A stretch of DNA of 64,000 nucleotides from Kribbella pittospori (GTDB lineage: Bacteria; Actinomycetota; Actinomycetes; Propionibacteriales; Kribbellaceae). The stretch is taken from assembly GCF_004331465.1 (NCBI RefSeq), contig NZ_SJKB01000002.1:434001-498000 (forward strand). The letters are read 5' to 3'. Positions 25,633-33,935 of this stretch are shown here, one piece after another (the first letter of the stretch is position 1; every line of letters starts with the position of its first letter). The notes beneath the pieces are model-generated. The model worked only from the letters and a program-made list of their open reading frames with translations, did not search any database and had not been told where the DNA came from. A program made the translations under genes and the position numbers.

Positions 25633-26658
25633 ATGTCTAACCTTGTCCGCCGGGTCACCACAGTGCTGAGCGTGCCCGCTCTGCTACTGGGCATGGTGAG
25701 TTCGCCGGCCGACGCTGCCCCGGCCAAGACCCACACCACGACGCAGACCACGACCAAGTTCCCGACCCGGATCGAGCTGCCGGACGGGTTCCAGCCGGAA
25801 GGCATCGCGATCGCCGGCGGCAAGGCGTTCTTCGGCTCCCGGGTGGACGGTGACATCTACCGGGCGGACCTGAGGACCGGGACCGGGACGGTGTTCAGCC
25901 AGGGACCGGGCACCGCCTCCCTGGGGATGAAGGTGGACCGCTCCGGACGGCTGTGGGTGGCCGGCGCCGGCGGCGGCAACGGCCGTGTGGTCGACCTCCG
26001 CACCGGCCGCATCCTCAAGAGCTACACGTTCACCACCTCGACCACGACGTTCGTGAACGACGTGATCCTGAGCAAGGACGCGGCCTGGTTCACCGACTCG
26101 CAGCAGCCGGTGCTCTACAAGGTCCCGTTCGGCCGCCACGGCCGGCTGGCCGGGCAGTCCGCGGTGAAGACCGTCCCGCTCAGCGGCGACTACCAGCACA
26201 GCGCCGGCGCCACCAACGCGAACGGCATCTCACTGACCCCGGACGGCCGCGGCCTGATCATCGTGCAGTCGTCGACCGGCTTCCTGTTCCGGGTCGACCC
26301 GCGCACCGGCGTGACCAAGCGGGTAGATCTCGGCACCGAGGTGATGACGAACGGCGACGGCCTGCTGCTGATCGGCAAGACCCTGTACGTCGTCCAGAAC
26401 CGGCTGAACACGATCGCGGTCGTCAGCCTGAACTCCGCCGGCACCATGGGGATGGTGGACCGGCGCATCACCAGTGCCGACTTCGACGTACCGACCACTG
26501 CGGCGGCTTTCGGGGACCGGCTCTACCTGCCGAACGCACGGTTCACCACGCCGCCTGAGCCGACCACGCCGTACTGGGCCACCGCCGTCGACATCTCGGC
26601 GATGAAGCACTCGGCCGACGACGGCCAGTGCGATCCGATCCGGTTCCTGAAGGGGTGA
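25633..26658 (+). CDS. Secreted SMP-30/gluconolactonase-like beta-propeller protein
   Basis: A 341-residue protein. Residues 1-~28 form a Sec signal peptide ('VLSVPALLLGMVSSPADAAP'). The rest consists of propeller blades, with phrases such as 'GFQPEGIAIAGGKAFFGS', 'VDRSGRLWVAGAGGGNGRV' and 'ANGISLTPDGRGLIIVQSS'. Metal-ligand positions typical of SMP-30 (Asn and Asp in 'TNANGISLTPDG' and 'TNGDGLLL') are present. Relatives are sometimes labelled superoxide dismutase, which the sequence does not support. It is probably an extracellular lactonase or ligand-binding protein. It ends 7 bp from the convergent HU gene stop. Confidence 0.75.
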   Translation: MSNLVRRVTTVLSVPALLLGMVSSPADAAPAKTHTTTQTTTKFPTRIELPDGFQPEGIAIAGGKAFFGSRVDGDIYRADLRTGTGTVFSQGPGTASLGMKVDRSGRLWVAGAGGGNGRVVDLRTGRILKSYTFTTSTTTFVNDVILSKDAAWFTDSQQPVLYKVPFGRHGRLAGQSAVKTVPLSGDYQHSAGATNANGISLTPDGRGLIIVQSSTGFLFRVDPRTGVTKRVDLGTEVMTNGDGLLLIGKTLYVVQNRLNTIAVVSLNSAGTMGMVDRRITSADFDVPTTAAAFGDRLYLPNARFTTPPEPTTPYWATAVDISAMKHSADDGQCDPIRFLKG

Positions 26659-26665
26659 TCGGGGG

Positions 26666-26959
26666 TCAGGAAACGGTCCGGAGGTCACCTCGTGCGGCAG
26701 CCTTGAGGCGGCTGCCGCACGAGAGGCGGACGGAGTAGCCGGCCGGGATCGCCAGCGGTTCGCCGGTCTGCGGGTTGCGGCCGGTGCGCGGTGCGCGCAG
26801 GACCCGCTCGATGCTCAGCAGACCGGTCAGCGACACCTTGTCGCCCTTGTGCACGGCCTCGGTGACGACGTCGCCCAGCGCGTCGAGGACCTTCTCGGCC
26901 TGGTTCCGCGGGATGCCCGCCTTCTGCGCCACCCCGGCGACCAGCTCGTTGCGGTTCAC
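26666..26959 (-). CDS. HU-family DNA-binding protein
   Basis: A 97-residue nucleoid protein from a GTG at 26959 with GGAGGAGA 3-10 bases upstream. The HU/IHF core is clear: 'MNRNELVAGVAQKAG'-type start, 'AEKVLDALGDVVTEAVHKGD', 'KVSLTGLLSIERV', and the DNA-intercalating arm 'RTGRNPQTGEPLAIPAGYSV'. It lacks the long Lys/Ala-rich tail of the main mycobacterial and streptomycete HupB/HupS. It is therefore the short HU type that bends DNA. A metalloregulator-like dyad lies ~40 bp upstream. Confidence 0.88.
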   Translation of the reverse strand: MNRNELVAGVAQKAGIPRNQAEKVLDALGDVVTEAVHKGDKVSLTGLLSIERVLRAPRTGRNPQTGEPLAIPAGYSVRLSCGSRLKAAARGDLRTVS

Positions 26960-26997
26960 GGCTCTCCTCCGATTCGCTAACCCTTCGATCGGCACCG

Positions 26998-27018
26998 TAA
27001 CCGAAATGATTGTCGTTA
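26998..27018. promoter_or_regulatory. Candidate operator dyad (Zur-like) upstream of the HU gene
   Basis: TAACCGAAATGATTGTCGTTA is a 21-base imperfect palindrome (14 of 20 positions symmetric). On the minus strand its centre reads GACAATCATTT, close to actinobacterial Zur boxes of the type TGA-AATCATT-TCA as I remember them. It is AT-rich in a GC-rich setting and sits 39-59 bp upstream of the HU start. The regulator assignment is an inference. Confidence 0.35.
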
Positions 27019-27092
27019 GCGAGAAGCGCCCGGAATCCGGTCGACCGCACCGGAGCGGGAACTTCGCCGGCGGGGCCGGCGTCTTGCTTTGC

Positions 27093-27875
27093 TCAGAGTC
27101 CGTCCCGGTCGTGCCAGTGGTTCTGCCAGCGCGCGTCGACGGCGTCGTCGGCTCGTTGGTAGCGAATGTCGGTGGAGAGCCGCATGCCGGTGGACACGTT
27201 GTCGAGGGCCGCGTGGATGGTGTGCGCGGTGTGGATCACGACGTCTCCGGCCGCATAGTCGGTGACCAGCCAGTTCGCGTCGTACTCCTCGGCCAGGCCC
27301 GGCAGGTCGGCGGTCATGGATGCTGCAGGTCGCTTGAGTCGTTCTGAGGCCTCGTCCGCGAGGACTCTGTGGTGGCTGCGTTCCAGATAGGTCAGGCCGC
27401 CGCGGCTGACCGGGCACTCGCCCAGTGGGATCCACGCCGACAGCACCTGGTCACTGCCCCCACGCAGGTAGACCAGGTCGTAGTGGGCCTGCGTCGCCGT
27501 ACCGATGCCGTTCTCGCCCGGTGCGGTCTGCCGGATGATCTTCCGCTTGTGCAGGAAGGGGTCACCACCCAGGAACCACTCGAACCACCCCTTCAGTCCC
27601 GGCTGCGTGCAGAAGGCGGCGTACTCGGCTCCTGGCACGATCTGACCGAACAGGACCTTCCGGTACGTCGCCCGCTCGGTCACCGACCCGATGAGCCCGA
27701 AGTAGTAACGCCGGAACGCCAGCACCTCCTCGGGATCCAGCAGTCCGGTCAGGTACAGGTACCCGTCCCGCTGCAACCTCTCCCGCAACCGCGGCCGGTC
27801 CCGACGCTCCCGCTCCGGTACGACGCTCAGCTCACCGAGCCGCCGCTCATCCAGCACATACCCGTTCGAAGTCAG
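27093..27875 (-). CDS. Phytanoyl-CoA dioxygenase (PhyH) family Fe(II)/2-oxoglutarate oxygenase
   Basis: About 260 residues from a GTG at 27875; an ATG at 27908 would add 11. A double-stranded beta-helix oxygenase. The iron triad is suggested by H-x-D in 'ATQAHYDLVYLRGG' and a distal His in 'AGDVVIHTAHTIHAALDN'. The 2-oxoglutarate-binding Arg is in 'STGMRLSTDIRYQ'. 'LRERLQRDGYLYLTGLLDPE' is the usual N-terminus. Substrate unknown. It is divergent from an AraC-family gene 74 bp away, which probably regulates it. Confidence 0.78.
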   Translation of the reverse strand: MTSNGYVLDERRLGELSVVPERERRDRPRLRERLQRDGYLYLTGLLDPEEVLAFRRYYFGLIGSVTERATYRKVLFGQIVPGAEYAAFCTQPGLKGWFEWFLGGDPFLHKRKIIRQTAPGENGIGTATQAHYDLVYLRGGSDQVLSAWIPLGECPVSRGGLTYLERSHHRVLADEASERLKRPAASMTADLPGLAEEYDANWLVTDYAAGDVVIHTAHTIHAALDNVSTGMRLSTDIRYQRADDAVDARWQNHWHDRDGL

Positions 27876-27949
27876 CACACGTCCATTGCATCCGGGCCGG
27901 GGCCGCACAGGAATGGACAGCCGGGACCCGATTCTTGGACTCTTGTGTC

Positions 27950-28783
27950 ATGCCGAACTGGTCGATCTACCTGACCCCTGGCGTTCCTGAGCGCGAACTT
28001 GGACTCTTCTGCCTCGGCGCCGGCGAACAGGACCACCCGCCTGAGGCACCTCCGGAGCGGGCGCTCGGCTGCCACGCTGTGGTCTGGATCAAAGAGGGCC
28101 GCGGGCAGTTGCTGTACGGCCCCAACCGCCGGCTGCACGAGGTGAAGGCGCCCGCGATGCTCTGGCTCTATCCCGGCGTACTGCACGGCTACCGACCCAC
28201 GACTCGCTGGCGTCAGGCGTGGGCGTTGTTCAGCGGTCCGGCCACCGCGGCACTCACCACACTGGGCCATCTCGACCCGTCCGAGCCCGTACGACGGTAT
28301 GCCGACGCGCGCCCAGTCGACCGCGCGTTCACCCGGCTGCTGCGGGTCAGTACGACGCATGACGCCGTACAGACAGTGGCTGCGCTGTATGAGCTTCTGG
28401 CGGCTGCCGCACCGCCGCGTGCTGATGATGTGGCCGGGCGATTGGGTGAGTTGGCGTGTACGCCGATGAGCATTCAGGACTACGCCACTGAGCTCGGGCT
28501 GACCGTGAAGGAGTTGCGCGAGGCAGTCCGTCGTACCACTGGCTCCACGCCGCAGGAACTGGTCCTGACCACAAGACTCAACACTGCAAAGGTTTTGCTC
28601 GCCGAGGAGGACCTGCCCGTTGCCGTGGTCGCCCGGCAGGTCGGGTACGACGATCCGGCGTACTTCACGCGCTTGTTCACCACCCGGGTAGGGCTTTCGC
28701 CCGGCGGGTTCCGGCGTTCTGGTTCGGTTTCGGGCCCGATTTCCTCCTTCCGGAGGAGGCGGGATCGACTTTCCGCCAGGTAA
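27950..28783 (+). CDS. AraC-family transcriptional regulator
   Basis: A 277-residue regulator from the ATG at 27950. Residues ~15-120 form a cupin-like sensor ('ALGCHAVVWIKEGRGQLLYG' and 'PAMLWLYPGVLHGYRP'). Residues ~165-260 hold two helix-turn-helix motifs ('SIQDYATELGLTVKELREAV' and 'VAVVARQVGYDDPAYFTRLF'), the second being the AraC signature. The divergent position suggests control of the PhyH oxygenase gene and itself through their shared 74-bp region. No direct repeats were obvious there. Confidence 0.85.
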   Translation: MPNWSIYLTPGVPERELGLFCLGAGEQDHPPEAPPERALGCHAVVWIKEGRGQLLYGPNRRLHEVKAPAMLWLYPGVLHGYRPTTRWRQAWALFSGPATAALTTLGHLDPSEPVRRYADARPVDRAFTRLLRVSTTHDAVQTVAALYELLAAAAPPRADDVAGRLGELACTPMSIQDYATELGLTVKELREAVRRTTGSTPQELVLTTRLNTAKVLLAEEDLPVAVVARQVGYDDPAYFTRLFTTRVGLSPGGFRRSGSVSGPISSFRRRRDRLSAR

Positions 28784-28837
28784 AACCGTTCAGTGGGGTG
28801 ACGTGCACCGGCACCCGGCACCGCTACGGTCGTGGGT

Positions 28838-29854
28838 ATGAGTCAACCGCAGCCCAACGACCCACGTTACGTGAGCCGGCCGCCGCAGGCACGACCGAAG
28901 AAGCGGCGCAACTGGTTCCTCCGGACCGTCGGACTGATCGTCCTGCTGTTCATCCTCATGCTCGTCGCGGTCCCGCTCTACGCCTGGAGCCGGATCGACA
29001 AGATCGACGCGATGCCGACCGGCGACCGGCCGGCCGAAACCCCTGGAACGACGTACCTGATGGTCGGCTCCGACGCCCGCGAGGACCTCAGCCGTGCTGA
29101 GCGGGCCCGGCTGCACACCGGCTCCGACAGCGGTGCGCGGACCGACACGATCATGATCATGCACGTACCCGACTCCGGACCGACGGCGCTGATCAGTGTC
29201 CCGCGCGACAGCGCAGTGACCATCCCGGGGATGAAGGGCAAGCACAAGATCAACGCTGCCTTCAACAAGGGCCCGGCGCTGCTGATCGAGACCCTCGAGA
29301 ACGCGACCGGCCTGCGGATCGACCACTACGTGGAGGTCGGCTTCGGTGGTTTCGCCTCGGTCATCGACAGTGTCGGCGGGATCAAGATGTGTTTGCCCAA
29401 GGCAATGAAAGACAAGGACGCGCATATCGACCTGCCGGCCGGCTGCCAGGAACTCGACGGTGTGAACGCGCTTGGGTACGTCAGGTCCCGGAAGGCCGAC
29501 GGCAACAACGACTTCGGCCGGGTGGAGCGGCAGCGCGCGATGGTCGGTGCGGTGGCGAAGAAGGCCAGCTCGCCGTCGACGTTCCTCAACCCGGTGCGCT
29601 ACTTCAACGTCGCCACCAAGGGCGTGGACGCGTTGACCGTCGACAACGACATGAGCCTGTTCGACTTCATCCGCTTCGCCCGCGGGATGCGCGCGGTCTC
29701 CGGTACCGGCGGCGTCACCCTGACCGTCCCGATCAGCGACGACAACTATCGCCTGTCCGACGGCAGCGTCGCGGTCAGGTGGGACCAGAAGAAGGCCCTG
29801 GCGCTCTTCAACGCCCTCAAGCAGGACAACACAACCGGCCTCAAGAGCGCTTGA
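28838..29854 (+). CDS. LytR-CpsA-Psr (LCP) family cell-wall glycopolymer transferase
   Basis: A 338-residue membrane-anchored protein from the ATG at 28838 (a GTG at 28832 is possible). A basic N-terminus ('QARPKKRRNWF') precedes one membrane helix ('TVGLIVLLFILMLVAVPLYA'). The extracellular LCP domain has 'YLMVGSDAREDLSRAER', 'ARTDTIMIMHVPDSGPTALI' and 'SVPRDSAVTIPGMKGKHKIN', containing the Arg/Asp residues that bind polyprenyl pyrophosphate. 'LGYVRSRKADGNNDFGRVER' is also diagnostic. It attaches wall polymers to peptidoglycan. There is no C-terminal LytR_C domain. It overlaps the YndJ-like gene by 4 bp. Confidence 0.92.
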   Translation: MSQPQPNDPRYVSRPPQARPKKRRNWFLRTVGLIVLLFILMLVAVPLYAWSRIDKIDAMPTGDRPAETPGTTYLMVGSDAREDLSRAERARLHTGSDSGARTDTIMIMHVPDSGPTALISVPRDSAVTIPGMKGKHKINAAFNKGPALLIETLENATGLRIDHYVEVGFGGFASVIDSVGGIKMCLPKAMKDKDAHIDLPAGCQELDGVNALGYVRSRKADGNNDFGRVERQRAMVGAVAKKASSPSTFLNPVRYFNVATKGVDALTVDNDMSLFDFIRFARGMRAVSGTGGVTLTVPISDDNYRLSDGSVAVRWDQKKALALFNALKQDNTTGLKSA

Positions 29855-30654
29855 CCGTCCTCGTCCATGCGGTAGTGAGTCTGGGCATGCTCGTCGTCGT
29901 ACCGCTCGGCCTCACCCTCCTCCCGACGCGAACCACCAGCACTCGCTGGTGGTTCGCGTTCGCCATCCCCGGGGCACTCGCCCTCTGGCTGCCGCGCGGC
30001 ACGGTCTCCATCATCCTGGCTTCGATCTACCTCGCCGGCACGCTCGTGCTCATCACCCTGGCTGGCCGCCATCTCCTGCAGCACAAGGCGATCCGCCCTC
30101 GCGAGATCGCGCTCTACACGGCGTTGGCGACACCATCCATTGCCGCGCTCGCGTTGGTCGCCGAGCGCTCGTCGTACGAGCTGTTCGGCTTCAACCTGAC
30201 GGTGCTGTCCCTCACCGTCGCGCACTTCCACTTCGCAGGCTTCGCAGCGGCGTTGATCGCCTATCTGGTGGCGGAGTCGGAGACCTGGGCGACCACAGTG
30301 GCGGCCGTGAGCGTGCCGGTCGGCACTGGGATCGTCCTGCTCGGCTTCTTCGTCGGCGACTCGGTGGAGCTCGCGGGTGCCGCCGTACTGACCGCGGGGA
30401 TGTGGTTGGTCGGTTGGAACCTCTGGCGACGGTCGCGGCAGGCCGGCCGGGCCACCGCCGCCCTGCTGATCGTCTCTGCGTCGGTCCTCGTGGTGACGAT
30501 GGTGCTGGCGCTGACTTGGGCCTTGGGGCATGTCGCTGGTACGCCGTACCTACCGTTGGAGTGGATGGTTGCGACACACGGTCTGGCGAACGCGGTCGGG
30601 TTCGCGTTGTGCGGGGTACTGGCGTGGCGACGGGTGATGGAAGGGGTTCGATGA
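29851..30654 (+). CDS. YndJ-family multipass membrane protein
   Basis: About 267 residues from a TTG that overlaps the LCP stop (TTGA); GTG at 29875 or ATG at 29887 are alternatives inside the first helix. About eight membrane segments are visible. The segment 'LSLTVAHFHFAGFAAALIAY' has the histidine-rich 'H-F-H-F' seen in YndJ-like proteins. The C-terminus is cytoplasmic. Function unknown; the Bacillus namesake has no assigned reaction either. ATGA overlap with the DUF1990 gene makes a tight three-gene unit with the LCP gene. Confidence 0.65.
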   Translation: MTVLVHAVVSLGMLVVVPLGLTLLPTRTTSTRWWFAFAIPGALALWLPRGTVSIILASIYLAGTLVLITLAGRHLLQHKAIRPREIALYTALATPSIAALALVAERSSYELFGFNLTVLSLTVAHFHFAGFAAALIAYLVAESETWATTVAAVSVPVGTGIVLLGFFVGDSVELAGAAVLTAGMWLVGWNLWRRSRQAGRATAALLIVSASVLVVTMVLALTWALGHVAGTPYLPLEWMVATHGLANAVGFALCGVLAWRRVMEGVR

Positions 30655-31214
30655 GGCTGGAGGATCTGGCCGGGCTGCGGTTCAACTACGACGTGGTCGG
30701 GTCGACGCGGTACGACGAGACGCCGCAGGGGTACCACCGGCTCGAGTACCGGGAGCAGATCGGCGTGGGCGACGAGGTGTTCCGGCGAGCCGGTGAGGCG
30801 CTGCTCGGATGGCGCATGCATCGCGCCGCCGGACTGCCGATGACGGCGACCGACACCCCGCCGTCCATCGGCACGAACAGCCTCGGCAGGCTGGGCGCCG
30901 GCATGCTCGTCGGCCGCCTTCGCACCCTGTCCCCGGTCGGCCTGCTCGGCTTCCCCGTCCCGTGCCGCGTCGTCTGGACCGTCGACGAACCCGACCGCAT
31001 CGGCTTCGCCTACGGCACTCTCGAAGGCCACCCCGAGTCCGGTGAGGAATCCTTCGTAGTCACCCGAGACCCCGACGGCATCCACTTCACCGTCCGCGCC
31101 TACAGCCGCCCCGCCACCTGGTACACCCGCTTCGGCGGCCCCGCCACCCGCAAAGCCCAACACCTGGCCGCCCGCCGCTACACCAACGTCCTCCGCCGGC
31201 TGGCCACCCCATAG
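30651..31214 (+). CDS. DUF1990-family protein
   Basis: A 187-residue soluble protein. 'LAGLRFNYDVVGSTRYDETP' at the start, and 'GFAYGTLEGHPESGEESFVV' followed by 'FTVRAYSRPATWYTRFGGP', are characteristic of DUF1990, a START/Bet v1-like family of unknown role. It starts at the ATG overlapping the YndJ stop. Co-occurrence of YndJ and DUF1990 is a recurring pair, suggesting a joint function. It is followed by a clear hairpin terminator. Confidence 0.8.
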   Translation: MRLEDLAGLRFNYDVVGSTRYDETPQGYHRLEYREQIGVGDEVFRRAGEALLGWRMHRAAGLPMTATDTPPSIGTNSLGRLGAGMLVGRLRTLSPVGLLGFPVPCRVVWTVDEPDRIGFAYGTLEGHPESGEESFVVTRDPDGIHFTVRAYSRPATWYTRFGGPATRKAQHLAARRYTNVLRRLATP

Positions 31215-31218
31215 CAAA

Positions 31219-31248
31219 GGCCCCGCAAGCTCATACCTTTGCGGGGCC
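31219..31248 (+). terminator. Intrinsic terminator after the DUF1990 gene
   Basis: GGCCCCGCAA and TTGCGGGGCC form a perfect 10-bp stem with a 10-base loop, 5 bp after the DUF1990 stop. CCCCCTTT follows the stem. It ends the LCP-YndJ-DUF1990 unit. Confidence 0.8.
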
Positions 31249-31354
31249 GCCCCCTTTGTACCCGGTGTGACAAGGCTGCGGGCTGACCAACACGCGAACA
31301 GGTGTCGGCAACCCGAGGTGCGGGGGTGGATCGGGTACTGCGAAACTGTGGCGG

Positions 31355-32032
31355 GTGAGCCCGAAGACGTTGACGGATTTGGTGGCGCCGGACTGGGCGG
31401 AAGCGCTGGCGCCGGTCGAGGAGACGGTCGCACGGATGGGTGAGTTCCTCCGGGCGGAGATCGCGGCCGGGCGGCCGTACCTGCCGGCCGGGGAGAACGT
31501 GCTGCGCGCGTTCAAGAGTCCGTTGCAGCAGGTCAAAGTGCTGATCGTCGGCCAGGATCCGTACCCGACACCCGGCCACCCGGTCGGGCTCAGCTTCTCG
31601 GTCGCGCCGGATGTCCGGCCGATCCCGCGCAGCCTGGCCAACATCTACCGCGAGCTGATGGCGGACGTCGGCGTACCGGCTCCGTCGAACGGCGACCTGA
31701 CGCCGTGGGCCGACCAAGGCGTGCTGATGCTCAACAGAGTGCTGACCGTGCAGCCGGGCAAGTCCGGCGCGCACCGCGGCAAGGGCTGGGAGACCGTCAC
31801 CGAGCAAGCTATCCATGCGCTGGTGAACCGCGGCGGCCCTCTGGTCGCGATCCTGTGGGGCCGCGACGCCCAGACCCTCAAGCCGATGCTCGGCAGTACG
31901 CCGTACGTCGAGAGCGCGCACCCGAGTCCGATGTCGGCCGATCGCGGCTTCTTCGGCTCCCGCCCGTTCAGCCGTGTCAACGCCCTCCTGGTCGAGCAGG
32001 GCGCCACCCCGATCGACTGGCGCCTCCCCTAG
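31355..32032 (+). CDS. ung: Uracil-DNA glycosylase
   Basis: A 225-residue family-1 UDG that removes uracil from DNA. The water-activating motif is '[17 protein letters not shown]' with catalytic D68. The minor-groove loop is '[19 protein letters not shown]' with H189. Both are intact. It starts at a GTG with only a weak ribosome-binding site. It stands alone between terminators and the DUF969 promoter. A host UDG also repairs the product of cytosine deaminase toxins like the one at 5.5 kb, though the two genes are not linked. Confidence 0.95.
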   Translation: MSPKTLTDLVAPDWAEALAPVEETVARMGEFLRAEIAAGRPYLPAGENVLRAFKSPLQQVKVLIVGQDPYPTPGHPVGLSFSVAPDVRPIPRSLANIYRELMADVGVPAPSNGDLTPWADQGVLMLNRVLTVQPGKSGAHRGKGWETVTEQAIHALVNRGGPLVAILWGRDAQTLKPMLGSTPYVESAHPSPMSADRGFFGSRPFSRVNALLVEQGATPIDWRLP

Positions 32033-32154
32033 CCGTCCAACGGTACGACCACCAATCCAGTACGACCAGCAATCCAGTACGACGACAACGCGCCGGACCC
32101 ACGCGGTCACGGCGCGTTTCATCGTTCTCCGAAGAAACTTGTTCGAATGATGCA

Positions 32155-32184
32155 TTGCAGGATCGTTCAACAATCTCTTATGGT
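32155..32184 (+). promoter_or_regulatory. Candidate promoter for the DUF969-DUF979-DUF2891 operon
   Basis: TTGCAG (32155-32160) and TATGGT (32179-32184) are separated by 18 bases, a sigma70-like arrangement 52 bp before the DUF969 start. The surrounding TTGTTCGAATGAT and the near-inverted ATCGTTCAACAA suggest an overlapping operator for a GntR-type regulator. No experimental support. Confidence 0.35.
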
Positions 32185-32235
32185 GGCCGGACTCGCGTCA
32201 ATCGATGCAACACCGTTCCGTCCCCGGGAGGAACC

Positions 32236-32937
32236 ATGTGGGTTCTGCTCGCCATCGCGGTGGTCGTCGTCGGGTTCGCCCTGCGGCTGAACTCGATGCT
32301 GGTCGTGACCGCGGCCGGCATCGTGGCCGGCCTGATCGGCGGCCTGTCACCGGTCAAGATCCTGAACGCGTTCGGCGACGGCTTCGCCGGCAGCCGGTCC
32401 GTCACCGTCTTCATCGTCACGCTGCCCGTGATCGGGCTGATCGAGCGCTACGGCCTGCAACACCAGGCCCGCAAGCTGATCGGCAAGCTGAAAGTCATGA
32501 CCACCGGCCGGCTGCTGGCCGTCTACCTGCTGATCCGGCAAGGTACGGCGGCGCTCGGTCTGACCAGCATCGGTGGTCCCGCCCAAGCGGTCCGGCCGCT
32601 CATCCATCCGATGGCCGCCGGCGCCGCGGAGCGCCGCTACGGCTCGCTCTCGGAGCGGGTCCAGGAGAAGATCAAGGGCTTCGCCGCCAGCGCCGACACG
32701 GTCGGGCTGTTCTTCGGCGAGGACATCTTCGTCGCGATCGGCTCGATCCTGCTGATCACCGGCTTCGTCGACACGACGTACGGGCTGCACCTGGAGGCGA
32801 TCGACATCGCACTCTGGGCGATCCCGACCGGCATCTGCGCGCTGCTCATCCACGGCGTCCGGCTGTTCCTGCTGGATCGCCAGCTGGACAAGCTCGCGGC
32901 CGAGGACCGGGCGAACGCGAAGGAGGTGGCGCAGTGA
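32236..32937 (+). CDS. DUF969-family membrane protein (transporter component)
   Basis: A 233-residue multipass protein from the ATG at 32236 (GGGAGGAACC upstream). Five to six hydrophobic segments; 'GSRSVTVFIVTLPVIGLIER' and 'GFAASADTVGLFFGEDIFVA' are conserved DUF969 stretches. It overlaps the DUF979 gene by 4 bp. DUF969 and DUF979 together resemble the two halves of a secondary carrier, and a link to 5-oxoproline or peptide-derived substrates has been proposed from gene neighbourhoods. I treat that as a hypothesis. Confidence 0.82.
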   Translation: MWVLLAIAVVVVGFALRLNSMLVVTAAGIVAGLIGGLSPVKILNAFGDGFAGSRSVTVFIVTLPVIGLIERYGLQHQARKLIGKLKVMTTGRLLAVYLLIRQGTAALGLTSIGGPAQAVRPLIHPMAAGAAERRYGSLSERVQEKIKGFAASADTVGLFFGEDIFVAIGSILLITGFVDTTYGLHLEAIDIALWAIPTGICALLIHGVRLFLLDRQLDKLAAEDRANAKEVAQ

Positions 32938-33905
32938 TCAAGGTCGAGTGGTTCTACTGGCTCTGCGGCATCTTCTTCGTCCTGATCGCGGCGCAGGTGA
33001 TCAACGACCGCAGCAACCCCAAGCGGATCGGCTCCGCCGCGTTCTGGGGCATCCTCGGTCTCTCGTTCGGCTACGGCACGTTCGTGGTGAACAAGCAGGC
33101 GCCGTCCTGGCTGCTCGGCATCGCGGTGATCGGACTGGCGCTGCTGGCCGGAGCCGGCTTCCCCGGCCGGGGCAAGGAGCGAACCACGGGCCCGGAGGAG
33201 CGGATGCGCTTCGCCGACCGGTTCGGCAACAAGCTCTTCCTGCCGGCACTGGTGATCCCGGTGGTCGCCGCGATCTTCGGTGCCTGGCTCGCCAAGGTGC
33301 ACGTGGGTGACGGCAAACTCCTGCTGCAGTCCGGCTCGGCCACCATCATCGGCCTCGGCGTCGCGTCGCTGCTGGCGCTCGCGGTCGGCATGGTGCTGCT
33401 CAAGCCCAAGTCCCCCGCGGTCCCGATGCACGAGGGACGGCGGCTGCTCGAGCACATCGGCTGGACCGCGATCCTGCCGCAGATGCTCGCCACGCTCGGC
33501 CTGCTCTTCAACGCCTCCGGCGTCGGCACGGCGGTCGGCCGAGTGACCGACCACCTGATCCCGAAGGGCTCGCTGATCGCGGCGGTCGCCCTGTACTGCA
33601 TCGGGATGGCGGTCTTCACGATCATCATGGGCAACGCGTTCGCCGCATTCCCGGTGATGACGGCGGCGGTCGGCTGGCCGCTGCTGGTGCAGCAGTTCGA
33701 CGGTACTCCGGCGGTCGTGTTCGCGATCGGCATGCTGGCCGGCTTCTGCGGCACTCTGTGTACGCCGATGGCCGCCAACTTCAACCTGGTCCCGGCGGCA
33801 CTGCTCGAGATGAAGGACCAGTACGGCCCGATCAAGGCGCAGGTCCCGACCGCGGTTCCCTTGCTGGCCTGCAACATCGTCCTGATGTACGTCTTCGCGT
33901 TCTAG
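32934..33905 (+). CDS. DUF979-family membrane protein (transporter component)
   Basis: A 323-residue multipass protein starting at a GTG that overlaps the DUF969 stop. About nine membrane segments. 'MLAGFCGTLCTPMAANFNLV' followed by 'PAALLEMKDQYGPIKAQVP' is a family signature. It is the second component of the DUF969/DUF979 pair, presumably forming one carrier in the plasma membrane. The next gene, DUF2891, follows after 30 bp with GAAGGGAG as ribosome-binding site. Confidence 0.82.
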   Translation: MIKVEWFYWLCGIFFVLIAAQVINDRSNPKRIGSAAFWGILGLSFGYGTFVVNKQAPSWLLGIAVIGLALLAGAGFPGRGKERTTGPEERMRFADRFGNKLFLPALVIPVVAAIFGAWLAKVHVGDGKLLLQSGSATIIGLGVASLLALAVGMVLLKPKSPAVPMHEGRRLLEHIGWTAILPQMLATLGLLFNASGVGTAVGRVTDHLIPKGSLIAAVALYCIGMAVFTIIMGNAFAAFPVMTAAVGWPLLVQQFDGTPAVVFAIGMLAGFCGTLCTPMAANFNLVPAALLEMKDQYGPIKAQVPTAVPLLACNIVLMYVFAF

Positions 33906-33935
33906 TGTCCCGTAAGCGACACTGAAGGGAGTCCT

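Noticed and set aside
25633..26658. Annotation of the beta-propeller protein as superoxide dismutase
   Set aside because: No Cu/Zn, Fe or Mn SOD motif is present. The sequence shows SMP-30-like blades and a signal peptide.
32053..32083. Two tandem copies of CAATCCAGTACGAC after ung
   Set aside because: Two 17-base units only. The AGTACGAC string is common throughout this genome, so no special role can be argued.
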